Part shown: piece by piece, positions 52,440 to 63,213 of the stretch
Numbering within the stretch: position 1 is the stretch's first letter
Layout of the letters: the number at the start of each line of letters is the position of its first letter
Origin: Dendrolimus kikuchii
Lineage: Eukaryota; Arthropoda; Insecta; Lepidoptera; Lasiocampidae
NCBI GenBank assembly: GCA_019925095.2
Contig: CM034388.1
Location: forward strand, 27,720,934 to 27,784,933
Reading direction: 5' to 3'
Length of the DNA: 64,000 nucleotides
Program-made: the position numbers and the translations under genes
The notes under the pieces: model-generated
Databases searched by the model: none
What the model was told of the DNA's origin: nothing
The model's input: the letters and a program-made list of their open reading frames with translations, nothing else

Positions 52440-53110
52440 ACAATACAAATTATTTAATTATTTATTTAGTATTTATTAAACTGAGACATTAATCATTATA
52501 AACGAATATAATAAAGAACACTAACTTAATATACCTACGTTTTAACCGTTTTAAGCGCAGTATTTTTCCGAAAGTTCGAAATAAAAATCTAGCTAAATAA
52601 GTATCTAGCTTAAAACCGTTTAAAAGTAGTTTTGTTTCGTATTAGTCGCGAAAACCTTAGAAAATACAACACTTAACTTAGTTGTATTGTATTTTAGCTA
52701 TAACCCCTCAAACACTTTAAAAGAAAATTATTGTCATGGCTGGTCGAGAAAATCCCTCAAACACCTTAAAAAAAAATGTTTTCATGGCCGGTTTCTATCA
52801 GGTATCTGAATCATTTAGTTAGATTAAATGATATTTTTTTTATATTTTACAATCTGCATGCGCTCATGATTTAAAAATATTATTCGACAATTAATTATCC
52901 CTATTAATATTATAAATGCCGAAAACTCTTCTTATATGAACTAAAAAAAATACGCTGTTATCCCTAAGGTAATTTTTTCATTCAATCAATAAAAATGGAT
53001 CCATAATTCACTTATCAATATATAATTAATTATATATAATTAAAATATATATAATACATTTATATATATACTATAAATAATTATATATAATTAAAAAAAA
53101 AAAAATTTTT
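52440..53110. other. AT-rich spacer with small repeat remnants
   Basis: TTTTAACCGTTTTAAGCGCA near 52540 repeats a motif at 15760. A LINE-H UTR scrap (TTAGTTGTATTGTATTTTAG) lies near 52680. Otherwise nothing. Confidence 0.4.
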
Positions 53111-53119
53111 TAATTAAAA

Positions 53120-53201
53120 TTTGGTCCCAGTAGATGGCGGTACAATCGGTTTCTGGATTTTTCTTTTTTAAGGCAGGGCAACGTCTGCCGGGTACAGCTA
53201 G
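53120..53201 (+). mobile_element. Hel-G 3' end
   Basis: TGGTCCCAGTAGATGGCGGT, GGCAGGGCAACGTCTGCCGG and GTACAGCTAG|T. The 5' part is replaced by TA-rich sequence. Confidence 0.65.
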
Positions 53202-53280
53202 TATAATATAATAATAAACTATTATTAAAATGATATTTTACCATATTAGATTTTAAGAAAAAGTTGTATCCCAGAAAATT

Positions 53281-53532
53281 CATCCGTGCAGGAACGGAGA
53301 AAGAATACAAATTCCTGCGGCCGGGCGGCCTGTCGTAACAGGCGACAAAATAACCCACAGCCAGATGGTAGGGTATTTGCTCGACTGGATGGCGACCACC
53401 CCTGGTCCAGAGTATGCCGCCGCGATATGCATTTGTAACACCTTTGTGTTGCAAATGTCCATAGGCGATGGTAACGGCTTTCCATCAAGTGGGCCGTTTA
53501 CCTGTCGGCTGAGCTCCTGGCATAAAAAAAAA
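53281..53532 (+). repeat. Rep-B with internal deletion
   Basis: CATCCGTGCAGGAACGGAGA to GAGCTCCTGGCATAAAAAAA. About 60 bp is missing after CAGAGTATGCCGCC. Confidence 0.8.
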
Positions 53533-53950
53533 ATAGCGAAACATGTTCTCACCTAATACAAATAAAGATTTTCATTTCGTTTCAAGACTATAATCAGAAT
53601 ACTAATTTGCAAGCAAAATTAGTAATTTAAAATGGCAGTGGGTCGATCAACCAACCAACCCAAAAACAAAAGAATACTTTCACGTGTCTCAAACTTGTTT
53701 TCTCAATGAAAGGTAAGATCATTTAATTTGCACGATATTGGGCGTATGTGAAAGAAAACAAGCCCAGCTGCGGCCGCCTGCCGCATTGAATCTATTGAAG
53801 CCAAGCGAAGTGTGTTTGCACAGTTATGGCCTGATATGAACACTATCCGTCATACAAAAACACGCATTACGACAGTTGGATAAATCGGGATATATCAGAG
53901 ACGCATATTTCACTAAATTTCGTATTTCAGCTTTAAATCTTTATTATATA

Positions 53951-54110
53951 CTAGGATGTGCCCGCGACTTCGTCTACGTTTGACGGGTTACGTAGGTTAC
54001 AGTATTTAAAATCAAAGGGTATTTACAGCAGGGCAACGGAGTTTTTAGTATGAAAATATGTGAATTCCGAAGATACCCTTAAAAACCCGGGATAGGTGAT
54101 GTTACTAAAG
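53951..54110 (-). mobile_element. Hel-G-type 3' end
   Basis: CTAG at 53951-53954 then GATGTGCCCGCGACTTCGTC. The rest is decayed. Confidence 0.45.
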
Positions 54111-54208
54111 GCATTCATAAGTATACCTATTCTACTAAATATATCTAATAAACATAGAAACTTTTTTATTTTTTTATTTTTTAGTTTACCTCCCACCCAT
54201 TTTAATAT

Positions 54209-54930
54209 TAGGTCTTTACATATGAAATTGGCGTTTTGTACGGGAGGAACATAAAGTCGATTTTTTTAAATATAATATATTTAAAGCGGAGTGACGCTCG
54301 CGGACCGCGTTCGTAATACCGAAGTAAGAAAGAGAGTTGGTCTCAAAGAGAGTGTCGGGGTGAAGGTAAGGAAAGGAATGCTCCGGTGGTTCGGGCATGT
54401 CGAAAGAATGCATGATGAAAGAATGATTAAACAGATATACAATGCAAAAGTGGATGGATGCAGAAGTCGTGGAAGGCCACCACACACCTTCCATGATCAA
54501 ATTGATCGTGTACTAGCGGAGGGTGATATCAGGAGCCTTAAGAACAGACGAGTGTGCATGACAAGAGTTATGAATGTCAAAGAAGCAAGTGAGGTGTGTA
54601 AGAATGGGCCTAAATGGCGCTCTGTTGTTCGTGCCTACCCCGCAAGGGAACTGGCGTAAAGTTATGTATGTATCTCTATGTATAATATATTTATTTAATC
54701 AAAGTATGTACAGCTGCTATCTATGCACTTCTGCCATCTCAGAGGTAGTTCATTGATCCCTTGACTAAAAAAACCATTCGGACGGGAATCAATAAAATCT
54801 TTGAAGGCGTTTTGGATTGCCCCATCGGAGTTGATTTTTTTCCCTTGCAAGAAGTTATCCAAATTTTAAAAAAAATGGTAATCTGTTGGAGCAACGTCCG
54901 GGGAGTACGGTGGATGTCTTAGACAATATG
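54209..54930 (-). pseudogene. mariner transposase fragment, split by LINE-A
   Basis: The minus strand (54930-54700) reads HPPYSPDVAPTDY, NLDNFLQGKKINSDGAIQNA, FKDFIDSRPNGFFSQGINEL and PLRWQKCIDSSCTYFD then stop. SPDLAPTDYHFF and RWQKCIDxxGxYF are the mariner C-terminus, with the third catalytic Asp in the PDxAPxD segment. The 3' end continues beyond the LINE-A insert to TTAGGTCTTTACATATGAAA at about 54211, next to TA, probably the inverted terminal repeat. The N-terminal two-thirds is missing. Confidence 0.85.
54271..54693 (+). mobile_element. LINE-A inserted in mariner
   Basis: Insert 54284-54680. TSD TATAATATATTTA at 54271-54283 and 54681-54693, taken from the mariner 3' region. Frame from LADRVRNTEVRKRVGL to YPARELA, ending in TAA. 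Confidence 0.9.
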
Positions 54931-54934
54931 CGAC

Positions 54935-55980
54935 TGATGTAACAACTTTTTTACAACAATTGTTAAATTGCGGCATAAATTTTAATAAAAATATATCAAT
55001 AATTTTGTTACATTATTTGGTCACATTTATAAATTACTTGTCACTAAATTATTTATTATTATTTAATTTACATGAATTTGAGCTTTTACTATCATCAGTG
55101 ATTAAAAAAATACTGGCTGGTAAAATGCCACAGAAAAAGAAATTTACGTGACGTTTCATATGTGACGTATTAAATGAGTTCATCAGATTTAGATACGGAT
55201 TTAACGACTGATTTCATTAGATTAGAGAAGTAGTCGTTTGTTTAACTAATCAGTTTTTATTTAGTTTCCTCATATTCGAAATAAAAAGCAGAGTGTTAAC
55301 CTTGGGCGAAAGGCCTATTTAGGTACTCGAATTATTAGCGTCTTCGCCACGCTCGTGCGCCAAACTATCTCTTGCCTAAATAGGTCGCTTTCACCTCTCG
55401 TGTAACAATCTTCTATTAGAACTTATTATGAAAGGTTTCATAAATTCAATTGTTTCGAAATATACAATGTAACAAAAAGTTAATATTTGTTCGTTTGGTG
55501 AAACGACGAATTTTAATATCCACGTTTTATACGCGTTGTACTATTGTTCCCGGAGGAGCATAACGGGACGTGTTTTGACAAATGAGCGCCCGTTCGCTTT
55601 TATTGTCACATGCATATACAGGTTTGTTTTGAATTTAGGACGTCTTAATTAAATCAGGCGGTATTATTTCATATGGGTTTAAGTGCCTTGAGACGTGAGG
55701 GCCTAAAGTCACGCCTTTTGGAGATCTGTATGACGACTATGAAGAGTATCAAAACAAAGTGGAACTTAATGCTATATATATTATAAGTAACAATATATCA
55801 AGGCACGTCAATTTCACTGACTAATTCTCCAAAGGCCACTTTAGGCCTTCTTGAGTGTGATGTACATCTGCCACCAGAATATTGTAAAAACTGTCAATTT
55901 ATAATCTAACAGGTAAATCATAAACCGTCGATATTGTGAATGGACTATAAACTATACATAACATAAACACTTTCGTTATT
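54935..55980. other. AT-rich spacer with weak hairpin
   Basis: The palindromic core CCTATTTAGG near 55314 recurs reversed near 55377. No gene recognised. Confidence 0.35.
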
Positions 55981-55984
55981 TTGT

Positions 55985-56148
55985 AGATTGTAAGCGAACG
56001 GCACCAGGTAAGATCGAACGGCACCTAGTGGGCCTGGGCCCAATTCTGCTATTACTGCCTTCTCAAAATCGCCTGACACTCTCGTCTCAATTGTAGGTTT
56101 GCTTGATTTCCGTATTCTGTTAATTCCAATGGGTAGCCGTGGCACGAC
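55985..56148 (+). repeat. Rep-D fragment, reversed
   Basis: Reverse of the 47105-47312 block (CTATTACTGCCTTCTCAAAA, CTGTTAATTCCAATGGGTAG), abutting Hel-F. Confidence 0.5.
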
Positions 56149-56151
56149 ACT

Positions 56152-56348
56152 CATTACACACACTACCATGTATTTCACACACACACGCGTATATACTCTT
56201 TTGTTCATTGTTCAAGTCAAATTAACGTGTAGCCTTGGCGAAATCTGTGATTATAGATGTATAGTCTTTGACAACAGAACCTTAATAATGTTCAAACTTA
56301 TAATTTAAATTAATTACGGTCGAATTTCGACCACTGGACGACCACTAG
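56152..56348 (+). mobile_element. Hel-F, 5'-shortened
   Basis: CATTACACACACTACCATGT to GGACGACCACTAG at 56348. Confidence 0.7.
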
Positions 56349-56359
56349 CCTATATAAAT

Positions 56360-57060
56360 ATTTATAAGCGAAATCTTACAAAATAAATGTTTAAATTTTT
56401 AATATTCATTTCGGCTAACGCCATTTCTGCTAATAGTAATAATACCATATTTTCTACTATTATTCCACCGCAACGATATCGAGAAGATATTAGGAATTTA
56501 TTAGAATACGAATTTTTTACACTGTCGCAATGGATTCTTACTTTCAAAATGATCACAACGCCAAGATATTGAAGTAACAGACCCCGTTTGTTTGCTTCAG
56601 CAAAATTTTTCAAGCAAAATTCGTTCAATATCTAGATTATAACCCTTATCAAATTCCGGCCAGGATTTTGGAAGCCGTGTGCGACAACGAGACCAAAACG
56701 TGTGCACGGAACGGGTTAACTCAAATTAGTCGGATAATTACAAAATCAATACAAGCCTGATTTATCTTTTGTGGTTTCTGCTAGAAGTAATTGGGTGTAG
56801 CATGATTAATTAGTCATAAAGTTATTTGTTCAATGCACGTACTGGTTAGTTATTAAGACTGATGTCTAGTAGATCGATATTTATGAATAAAATATAATGA
56901 AACTTATTTCCTTCGGATGTCTGTTTGTTTCTTGGTTTTGAAAATGAACTATTTATAAAGTGCCGTAACTATTGTGGCAACAAAAGGGATGTAGAAGTAA
57001 GTTTCTATAAATTGTAACATAATTACGTATTTGTATTATTGTATTGTCATCTTACTTTTA
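56360..57060. other. spacer, nothing recognised
   Basis: AT-rich; short frames only. Confidence 0.4.
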
Positions 57061-57067
57061 TGATCTA

Positions 57068-57407
57068 TCTATAATTATATTAATACGTGAAGTAAAAACT
57101 TAGTACCCCTTTTTACGAAAATTGCGCAGACGGAGAAGTATGAAATTTCGCACTCTTATAGTTTACATAGAGAAGAAGCGACGAATGCTAATATTTTTTT
57201 TTTAATTATGCCTAAATAATACATTAAACCAATAAAAAAAACATTACACACACTACCATGTATTTGACACACACACGCATATATACTCTTTTGTTTATTG
57301 TTAAAGTCAAATTAACAGTGTAGTCTTGGCGAAATCTGTGATTATAGAAGTATATAGTCTTTGACATTAATTATTATGGTCGAATTTCGAGCACGGGCGA
57401 CCATTAG
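57068..57407 (+). mobile_element. Hel-F, near-complete copy
   Basis: A|TCTATAATTATATTAATACG start; end GGGCGACCATTAG (CTAG mutated to TTAG) at 57407. Confidence 0.75.
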
Positions 57408-57449
57408 TATCATTGATAGAATAATTTTAATGTCTCTAATACAAGGTAA

Positions 57450-57820
57450 TGCGCTATTAATTTTTTTTTTTTTAACCGACTTCCAAAACAAGGAATTCGA
57501 CCTTTTTTTTGGACGTTTCTTACGTGATTTCTCTGTCAATTGTGGACCGATTTTCATTTTTTTAATGTGTTACACTCCTGAGGTGGTCCTATTGTCACTA
57601 AGTCTGGATCTGATGGGTGGATGCCAGAGAAATCAAGAGTAACCCTTGTTGAAGAGCGCTGAGCGCCCACACTCTTCGAGGAGCAAAATTTGTATACACG
57701 TGCCAGTAGTACAATTTCTACAGGCGCTTAAAATATTATTTTAAAGCTGTTCAAGCAACTGAAAATTGGATTTTTTTTTTTTTTTACAAAAACAAAGCCG
57801 ACTTGATATTAAAAGTAAGT
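57450..57820. repeat. poly(T)-AACCGACTTC repeat
   Basis: A TTTTTTTTAACCGACTTCCA motif common in lepidopteran interspersed repeats, and a GAAGAGCGC hairpin near 57652. Ends not defined. Confidence 0.4.
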
Positions 57821-58097
57821 ATTTTCTAGAACATGTTGAAGTTGATGCGAAGTAGAACATAAAAAATACAACAAAATTGCAAAATATACCGACTTCAAAT
57901 TGAAAGCACATAGATGTAGAAAATATTTATTTATATTAAAGTGAAACTTCTATATAGGTATTAGGATTTTTTCTGTCACAAAAAAGCGTTACGGCCGTGG
58001 CGGCATAATTTTAGAGTAGACGTGGTGAGAGGCAGCATAATGTTAGAGTAGATAAAATAAAACGTTTAAATAAAATATGCATTAATTAAAATGTAGC

Positions 58098-58267
58098 TAA
58101 GATTTTAATTACATACATACATACATACATAACTTCACGCCAGTTCCCTTGCGGGGTAGGCACGAACAACAGAGTGCCATTTAGGCTTATTCTTACACAC
58201 CTCACTTGCCTCTTTGACATTCATAACTCTTGTCATGCAAGCTCGTGTGTTCTTAAGATTTTAATTA
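58098..58267 (-). mobile_element. LINE-A, 142-bp insert
   Basis: Insert 58112-58253. TSD TAAGATTTTAATTA at 58098-58111 and 58254-58267. Subfamily 2. Confidence 0.9.
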
Positions 58268-58311
58268 ATGCATTTTTTATTGAATTTTATTTTATTGTTG
58301 AAGTGAAACTT

Positions 58312-58510
58312 CAACGGACAAATGGAAAAACGAATCGCAACGGACAAGTGGAAAAACGAATGGCTACGGATAAGTGGAAAAACAAATCGCAACGGACAAG
58401 TGAAATAACGAATGGCAACGGACAAGTGGCAAAACGAATCGCAACAAAATTTTAACTAGAAGTTTTACGGGCAGATTGTTAATGTACTTGTCCAATTTGA
58501 AAACCTGCCC
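58312..58510. repeat. Fold-M with five 26-bp tandem units
   Basis: Units of CAACGGACAAGTGGAAAAACGAATCG-type start at 58312, 58338, 58364, 58390 and 58416, exactly 26 bp apart. The hairpin arm follows to 58474, a 30-nt loop (58475-58504), and only the first bases of the right arm (CTGCCC). Confidence 0.85.
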
Positions 58511-58893
58511 GCAAATATGTCTGGTGTAAAGATGTAATTAAGGTAAAAAATAAAATTCCTTAAATTACGACCCTTTCGAGTCCTTTGTGGGACCACGAAA
58601 CCCAGTTAAGCCTACTGATATCCCTCATCGCACATCCGGACCAAATAATACATCTCTTTACTTATTTTTACAGGATATGGCTCAAGATATTTATTCTGAG
58701 AATAGTGTGGATGTTAGATAACTAACTAACACTAAGGGCAGATTTTTCAATCACCAGATGAGAGTTATTCTTGTGATACTGTAGAATATTGAGGATGGGC
58801 ATTGGTATTTTGTTTGTGGGTATAAGAGGATATAAACACATTTTATAAACTTAATACAACATGGCTACAAGATTGACAGTAGAGGATCCTCAA

Positions 58894-59100
58894 TCTATAC
58901 TAATATTATAAAGAGGAAAGAGTTTTATCTTTCTATGTTTGTAACGAATAAACTCAAAAACTACTAGACCGATTTCAAAAGTTCTTTCATCATTCGAGTG
59001 CTACATTATCTCTGATTAATAAGCTATATAAAATTAAGGATCGCTACTAAAACTTCAATAATGGAACCCATGAATCTAAACAAGTATTGGCGCTGGAATC
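58894..59100 (+). mobile_element. Hel-G-type 5' end
   Basis: A|TCTATACTAATATTATAAAG start, AAAAACTACTAGACCGATTT and GAACCCATGAATCTAAACAA. No CTAG end. Confidence 0.55.
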
Positions 59101-59278
59101 TTGCCAACTTGCCAACTACCACAGGCGACGATGATCACTTTCCGTCATGTAGGTACTTGTTTGTCCGCTTTAGACAATCAAAAATTTATAATTTGTGGTG
59201 ACATTTTTTGTTTGTTTGTTCAATATTGACGTCATGTACATTAAATAGACATTTTATCTAATTTTCGTTTAATTGTAA

Positions 59279-59286
59279 TATATATA

Positions 59287-59361
<75 letters not shown>
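59279..59361. repeat. (TA)n microsatellite
   Basis: About 80 bp of TA with one TT interruption, at the 5' edge of a LINE-A copy. Confidence 0.95.
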
Positions 59362-59363
<2 letters not shown>

Positions 59364-59364
59364 C

Positions 59365-59955
59365 AAAGGTTATGGTGTTTGAAAGAGAAGAAACCAGAAC
59401 GAATGCAAGGATAAAGGGATGGAAGGTACACCGCTGATATAGAAAGAAGAGTGAATTTGGGGAATAGTTTAAATGGAGCGTTAGGTAAACTTCTAGGCGC
59501 TAAGAACCTCAGCCAGAAGGCCGAAGAAGAAGTAGAGTAAACGCGGTCGAGATGCGAGCACTGCGCAAAATCTGCGGAGTGACGCTCGCGGACCGCGTTC
59601 GTATTACCGAAGTAAGAAAGAGAGTTAATCTGAAAGAGAGGTCTGATTCTTTCCACATGCCCGGTGGTTCGGGCATGTGGAAAGAATGCATGATGAAAGA
59701 ATGACTAAACAGATATACAATGCAAAAGTGGATGGATGCAGAAGTCGTGGAAGGCCACGACACACCTTCCATGATCAAATTGATCGTGTACTAGCAGAAG
59801 GTGATGTCAGGAGCCTTAAGAACAGACGAGCTTGCATGACAAGAGTTATGAATGTCAAAGAGGCAAGTGAGGTGTGTAAGAATAAGCCTAAATGGCACTC
59901 TGTTGTTCGTGCCTACCCCGCAAGGGAACTGGCGTGAAGTTATGTATGTATGTAT
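59365..59955 (+). mobile_element. LINE-A with internal palindrome
   Basis: Begins upstream of the other copies (KVMVFEREETRTNARIKGWK), continues through LGAKNLSQKA, a deletion, VNAVEMRALRKICGVTLADR, then a 17-bp inverted repeat at 59646-59687 replaces about 30 bp, then VERMHDERMTKQIYNAKV to YPARELA. TATG tail. TSD not found, perhaps hidden in the (TA)n tract. Subfamily 2. Confidence 0.85.
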
Positions 59956-60004
59956 ATGTGTAATTAACTGTTCGAGCCAATATTTATTTTTATTACATAA
60001 ATTA

Positions 60005-60614
60005 CTAGCGGCGCCGGCAGACGTTGTCCTGCTCTGAAAAAATAAAAATCTAGAACCCGATCTCAGCGCCACCTACCGGTTCTAATTGTGAATCTAAACC
60101 ATCCGGGAACCCACTCAGACACACAAAAACAAAATCACTAGAATCGGTTCAGGTGATTAGGAGGATTCTAGAACCCGATCTTAGCGTCACATACCGGTTC
60201 TAATTGTGAATCTAACCATCCGGGAACCCACTCAAACACACAAAAACAAAATCACCAAAATCGGTTCAGGTGATTAGAAGGATTCTAGAACCCGATCTCA
60301 GCGCCACCTACCGGTTCTAATTGTGAATCTAAACCATCCGGGAACCCACTCAAACACACAAAAACAAAATCACTAAAATCGGTTCAGGTGATTAGGAGGA
60401 TTCTAGAACCCGATCTCAGCGTCACCTACCGGTTCTAATTATGAATCTAAACCATCCGGGAACCCACTCAAACGGTTCCAACGAGATAAAAAGTAACCTA
60501 TGTCCGTCTTCTAGTTCTAAGTTACCTCCCCACCAATTTTCAGCCAAATCGGTACAGCCGTTCTTGAGTTATAAATAGTGTAACTAACACGACTTTCTTT
60601 TATATATATATAGA
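60005..60614 (-). mobile_element. Hel-G, complete, with internal tandem repeats
   Basis: CTAG at 60005-60008 (3' end, minus strand) and A|TCTATATATATATAAAAGAA at 60614 (5' end). Four units of about 118 bp begin at 60049, 60167, 60284 and 60402 and run to about 60474; each starts TCTAGAACCCGATC and includes TACCGGTTCTAATTGTGAAT and ATCGGTTCAGGTGATTAG. The unit is the internal Hel-G body, so the element expanded internally. Confidence 0.85.
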
Positions 60615-61146
60615 TTTTTTTGTGGAAGCTTGATTGATATATGTATTATTTTGCGTTTTATATTTAAGCATATTAATTATTATATGTTTCCCAAACAAAT
60701 TAATTAAATAAATAAAGAAATAATTTAGTAGATAAATATTTTTTATCGTGTTAAATGAAAAATTGGTTTTAATATTAATAACATAATGTTTGGACACTGG
60801 TATTATGCGCCACATTGTCAGTTTTAAAAAAAAAGGGGGAAATATCAATAAAATAAAAAATATACCCGAATTTGGCTTACTAATAAACTTCGGAAATGGG
60901 GCTGAATGATCATTTTCGATTATAAATTAAGAAATTAATATAAAATACAACGTGGTAGCGCCACTAGTATTTTATGTATAATTATACCTTTTTTTTTATT
61001 TAGTTCTAGTTTTTAATACAGCCTAAAAAATAAATGAAAATACTTTTGAAATTAAATGTTATGTTCATACAACTCTTTCAATTGATATTTCAATCGATGA
61101 TAATCTCCAATTGTTATATGTCAATATTCTCTTGTTAATCCCTTTT

Positions 61147-61210
61147 CGTGTACTTGGGGAGGCCTACGTCCAGCAGTGGACCGATATAGGTTGAAAAAAG
61201 AAAAACCCTT
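61147..61210 (+). mobile_element. RTE-type LINE 3' terminal scrap
   Basis: LGEAYVQQWTDIG then stop (ACTTGGGGAGGCCTACGTCC), a standard end of RTE LINEs, with an A-rich GAAAAAAGAAAAA tail. Confidence 0.7.
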
Positions 61211-61376
61211 TTCGATCTTGTAATAGAAAGAAAGAAAAAGATTTATTGAAAATTGACTTATAAATATAAATAAATATTATTATATAAATATTATATCATT
61301 GACTTATAAATATAAATAATAATAAATATTTTCACAAATTTAACACCACATTTTTGAAGACACACAAGACTTCTAG

Positions 61377-61505
61377 ATGAGCCAAATTACATACATACAT
61401 ACATACATAACTTCACGCCAGTTCCCTTGCGGGGTAGGCACGAATAACAGCGTGCCATTTAGGCTTATTCTTACACACCTCACTTGCCTCTTATGAGCCA
61501 AATTA
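61377..61505 (-). mobile_element. LINE-A, 103-bp insert
   Basis: Insert 61390-61492. TSD ATGAGCCAAATTA at 61377-61389 and 61493-61505. Confidence 0.9.
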
Positions 61506-61829
61506 GCTAGGTTTTTAGAAGCTCGGCTGTGATATACAGACAGATAGCCAATGGAGCGAGACTATGAGGGTTATTTTTTACCTTTAGGTAGCCTTAAACC
61601 CCAACATTGGCATTTCAGTAAGTACTCAAGACACATTAATGATTTACAAACATCCTAGTTTCGGTCCAACCCATTTCTCAAAAAGCTCGTTTGAAGTAAA
61701 ATTTTCATGAATGTCTTGAGTGGTTATTGCTATGTTTTTACCGTCTACCTATTTACGACCTGATTTCCATACAGGACCTTGCTTTATTCATATTGTAAAG
61801 GGTATTCATGTATGTATTGTTTGCTACAA

Positions 61830-62118
61830 CTCCATTAATTCTTCAAAAAGTAATTCTGTAACATACTTCTGTACAAAACTTATAAAAAAAAAGAATTTGA
61901 GTTATAAATAGAATATGAAATATAAAGAAAAACAATATTTAGCTAGACGTGTTGCTGGGGAGTTTCTTGCCGCTTCTTCTCCTTTACAGCATCAACACGT
62001 TGCGAAGCGGTGTACATAGAATAGGAAGTAAAAATTAAATTTTCACTTACATGTATGACCTTCAAAAAGTGTTCTCCAGTGGAACTTATTTTGAATAAAA
62101 ACTTTTGAATTTGAATTT
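61830..62118 (+). mobile_element. LINE 3' UTR (Jockey/CR1-like)
   Basis: GGGGAGTTTCTTGCCGCTTC, TTCTCC, GAATAGGAAGTAAAAATTAA, CTTCAAAAAGTGTTCTCCAG and a TTTTGAATTTGAATTT tail: a familiar 3' end of lepidopteran LINEs. Confidence 0.6.
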
Positions 62119-62200
62119 ATGTATAATCCTAAAACGATATGCGCATTTTTACGTACCTTAAATACAGAAAATATACAGTGTATTTAAGAATAATACTGAT

Positions 62201-62569
62201 CGCCCAGTGGTCGAAATTCGATAATAATAATTAATTTAAATTATAAGCTTTGAACATTATTAAAGTCCTGTTGTCAAAGACTATACTTCTATAATCACAG
62301 ATTTCGCCAAGGCTACACTGTTAATTTGACTTTAACAATAAACAAAACAGTATATATGCGTGTGTGTGTCAAATACATGGTAGTGTGTGTAATGTTTTTT
62401 TATTGATTTAATGTATTTTCTACGCATAATTTATAGAAAATATTATCATTCTGCATTCCTTCACTATATAAACTACAAGTGTGCGGAATTTCATACTCCT
62501 CCGTCCGCGTAATTTTCGTAAAAAAGGGGTACGGAGTTTTTGCTGTTTTTGCTTCACGTATTAATATAG
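62201..62569 (-). mobile_element. Hel-F, near-complete, reverse
   Basis: AGTGGTCGAAATTCGATAAT to GCTTCACGTATTAATATA. The CTAG end has decayed. Confidence 0.7.
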
Positions 62570-62694
62570 GATGTTGATTATATAAATTATTTCTACTTAA
62601 TTACTATCCATACATTGTATGCCTGTTATTTCATAATAAATGCTTAAACGTGATATTTATTATTTGTAGGATGCATATGAACTAGAGTTTAACT

Positions 62695-62777
62695 TTGACC
62701 ACAGAACCTTAATAATGTTCAAACTTATAATTTAAATTAATTATTATGGTCGAATTTCGACCACGGGCGACCACTAG
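62695..62777 (+). mobile_element. Hel-F 3' end
   Basis: GACCACAGAACCTTAATAAT to GGGCGACCACTAG|T at 62777. Confidence 0.65.
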
Positions 62778-62849
62778 TCTCTATAGTAACTCTAGCGTAT
62801 TTATTTTAACCGCACGCGACTGCAGTATTAATTTATTTTCTTACAATAG

Positions 62850-62951
62850 AAAAAGCTTAGTTTTGGTAAATGCCGTGTCTGGTCCTACAAATGGGTTTCC
62901 ACGCGATAAAACTGATATTGCATACTTAAGTTTATTGCCGTTACATTTTCA
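62850..62951 (+). CDS. candidate internal exon, unknown gene
   Basis: Acceptor ATTTATTTTCTTACAATAG (AG at 62848-62849) and donor CA|GTAAGT (GT at 62952-62953) bound 102 bp that are open: one base, 33 codons (KSLVLVNAVSGPTNG, then FPRDKTDIAYLSLLPLHF), two bases. Good splice sites at both ends of an open frame suggest a real exon, but it starts 72 bp after a Hel-F end and I recognise no family. The frame also closes with TAA just after the donor. Confidence 0.4.
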
Positions 62952-63213
62952 GTAAGTGCTTGTAGATGAAAATTGTAACTTCTTGAAACAATGGCTTTTC
63001 TAATGGACTAAAAGAAAATATGGGGATGCCGGTAAGTAATTTACTTACGAATTTTTAGGATCGGTTGTGGAATTTTATAAGCGTTGCGATTATACATAGA
63101 CAACATTTTATTGTTTACCAAAACAAAAATTACAAAAATGCACAACAAGACAATAGTCACTTGGTAAACACTCATGTCTTTTGTTAACCAACATTCTACA
63201 TATTAATAGTATA

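Noticed and set aside
59279..59361. (TA)n as a TSD-bearing target of the LINE-A copy at 59365
   Set aside because: The dinucleotide run prevents any unambiguous duplication from being recognised.
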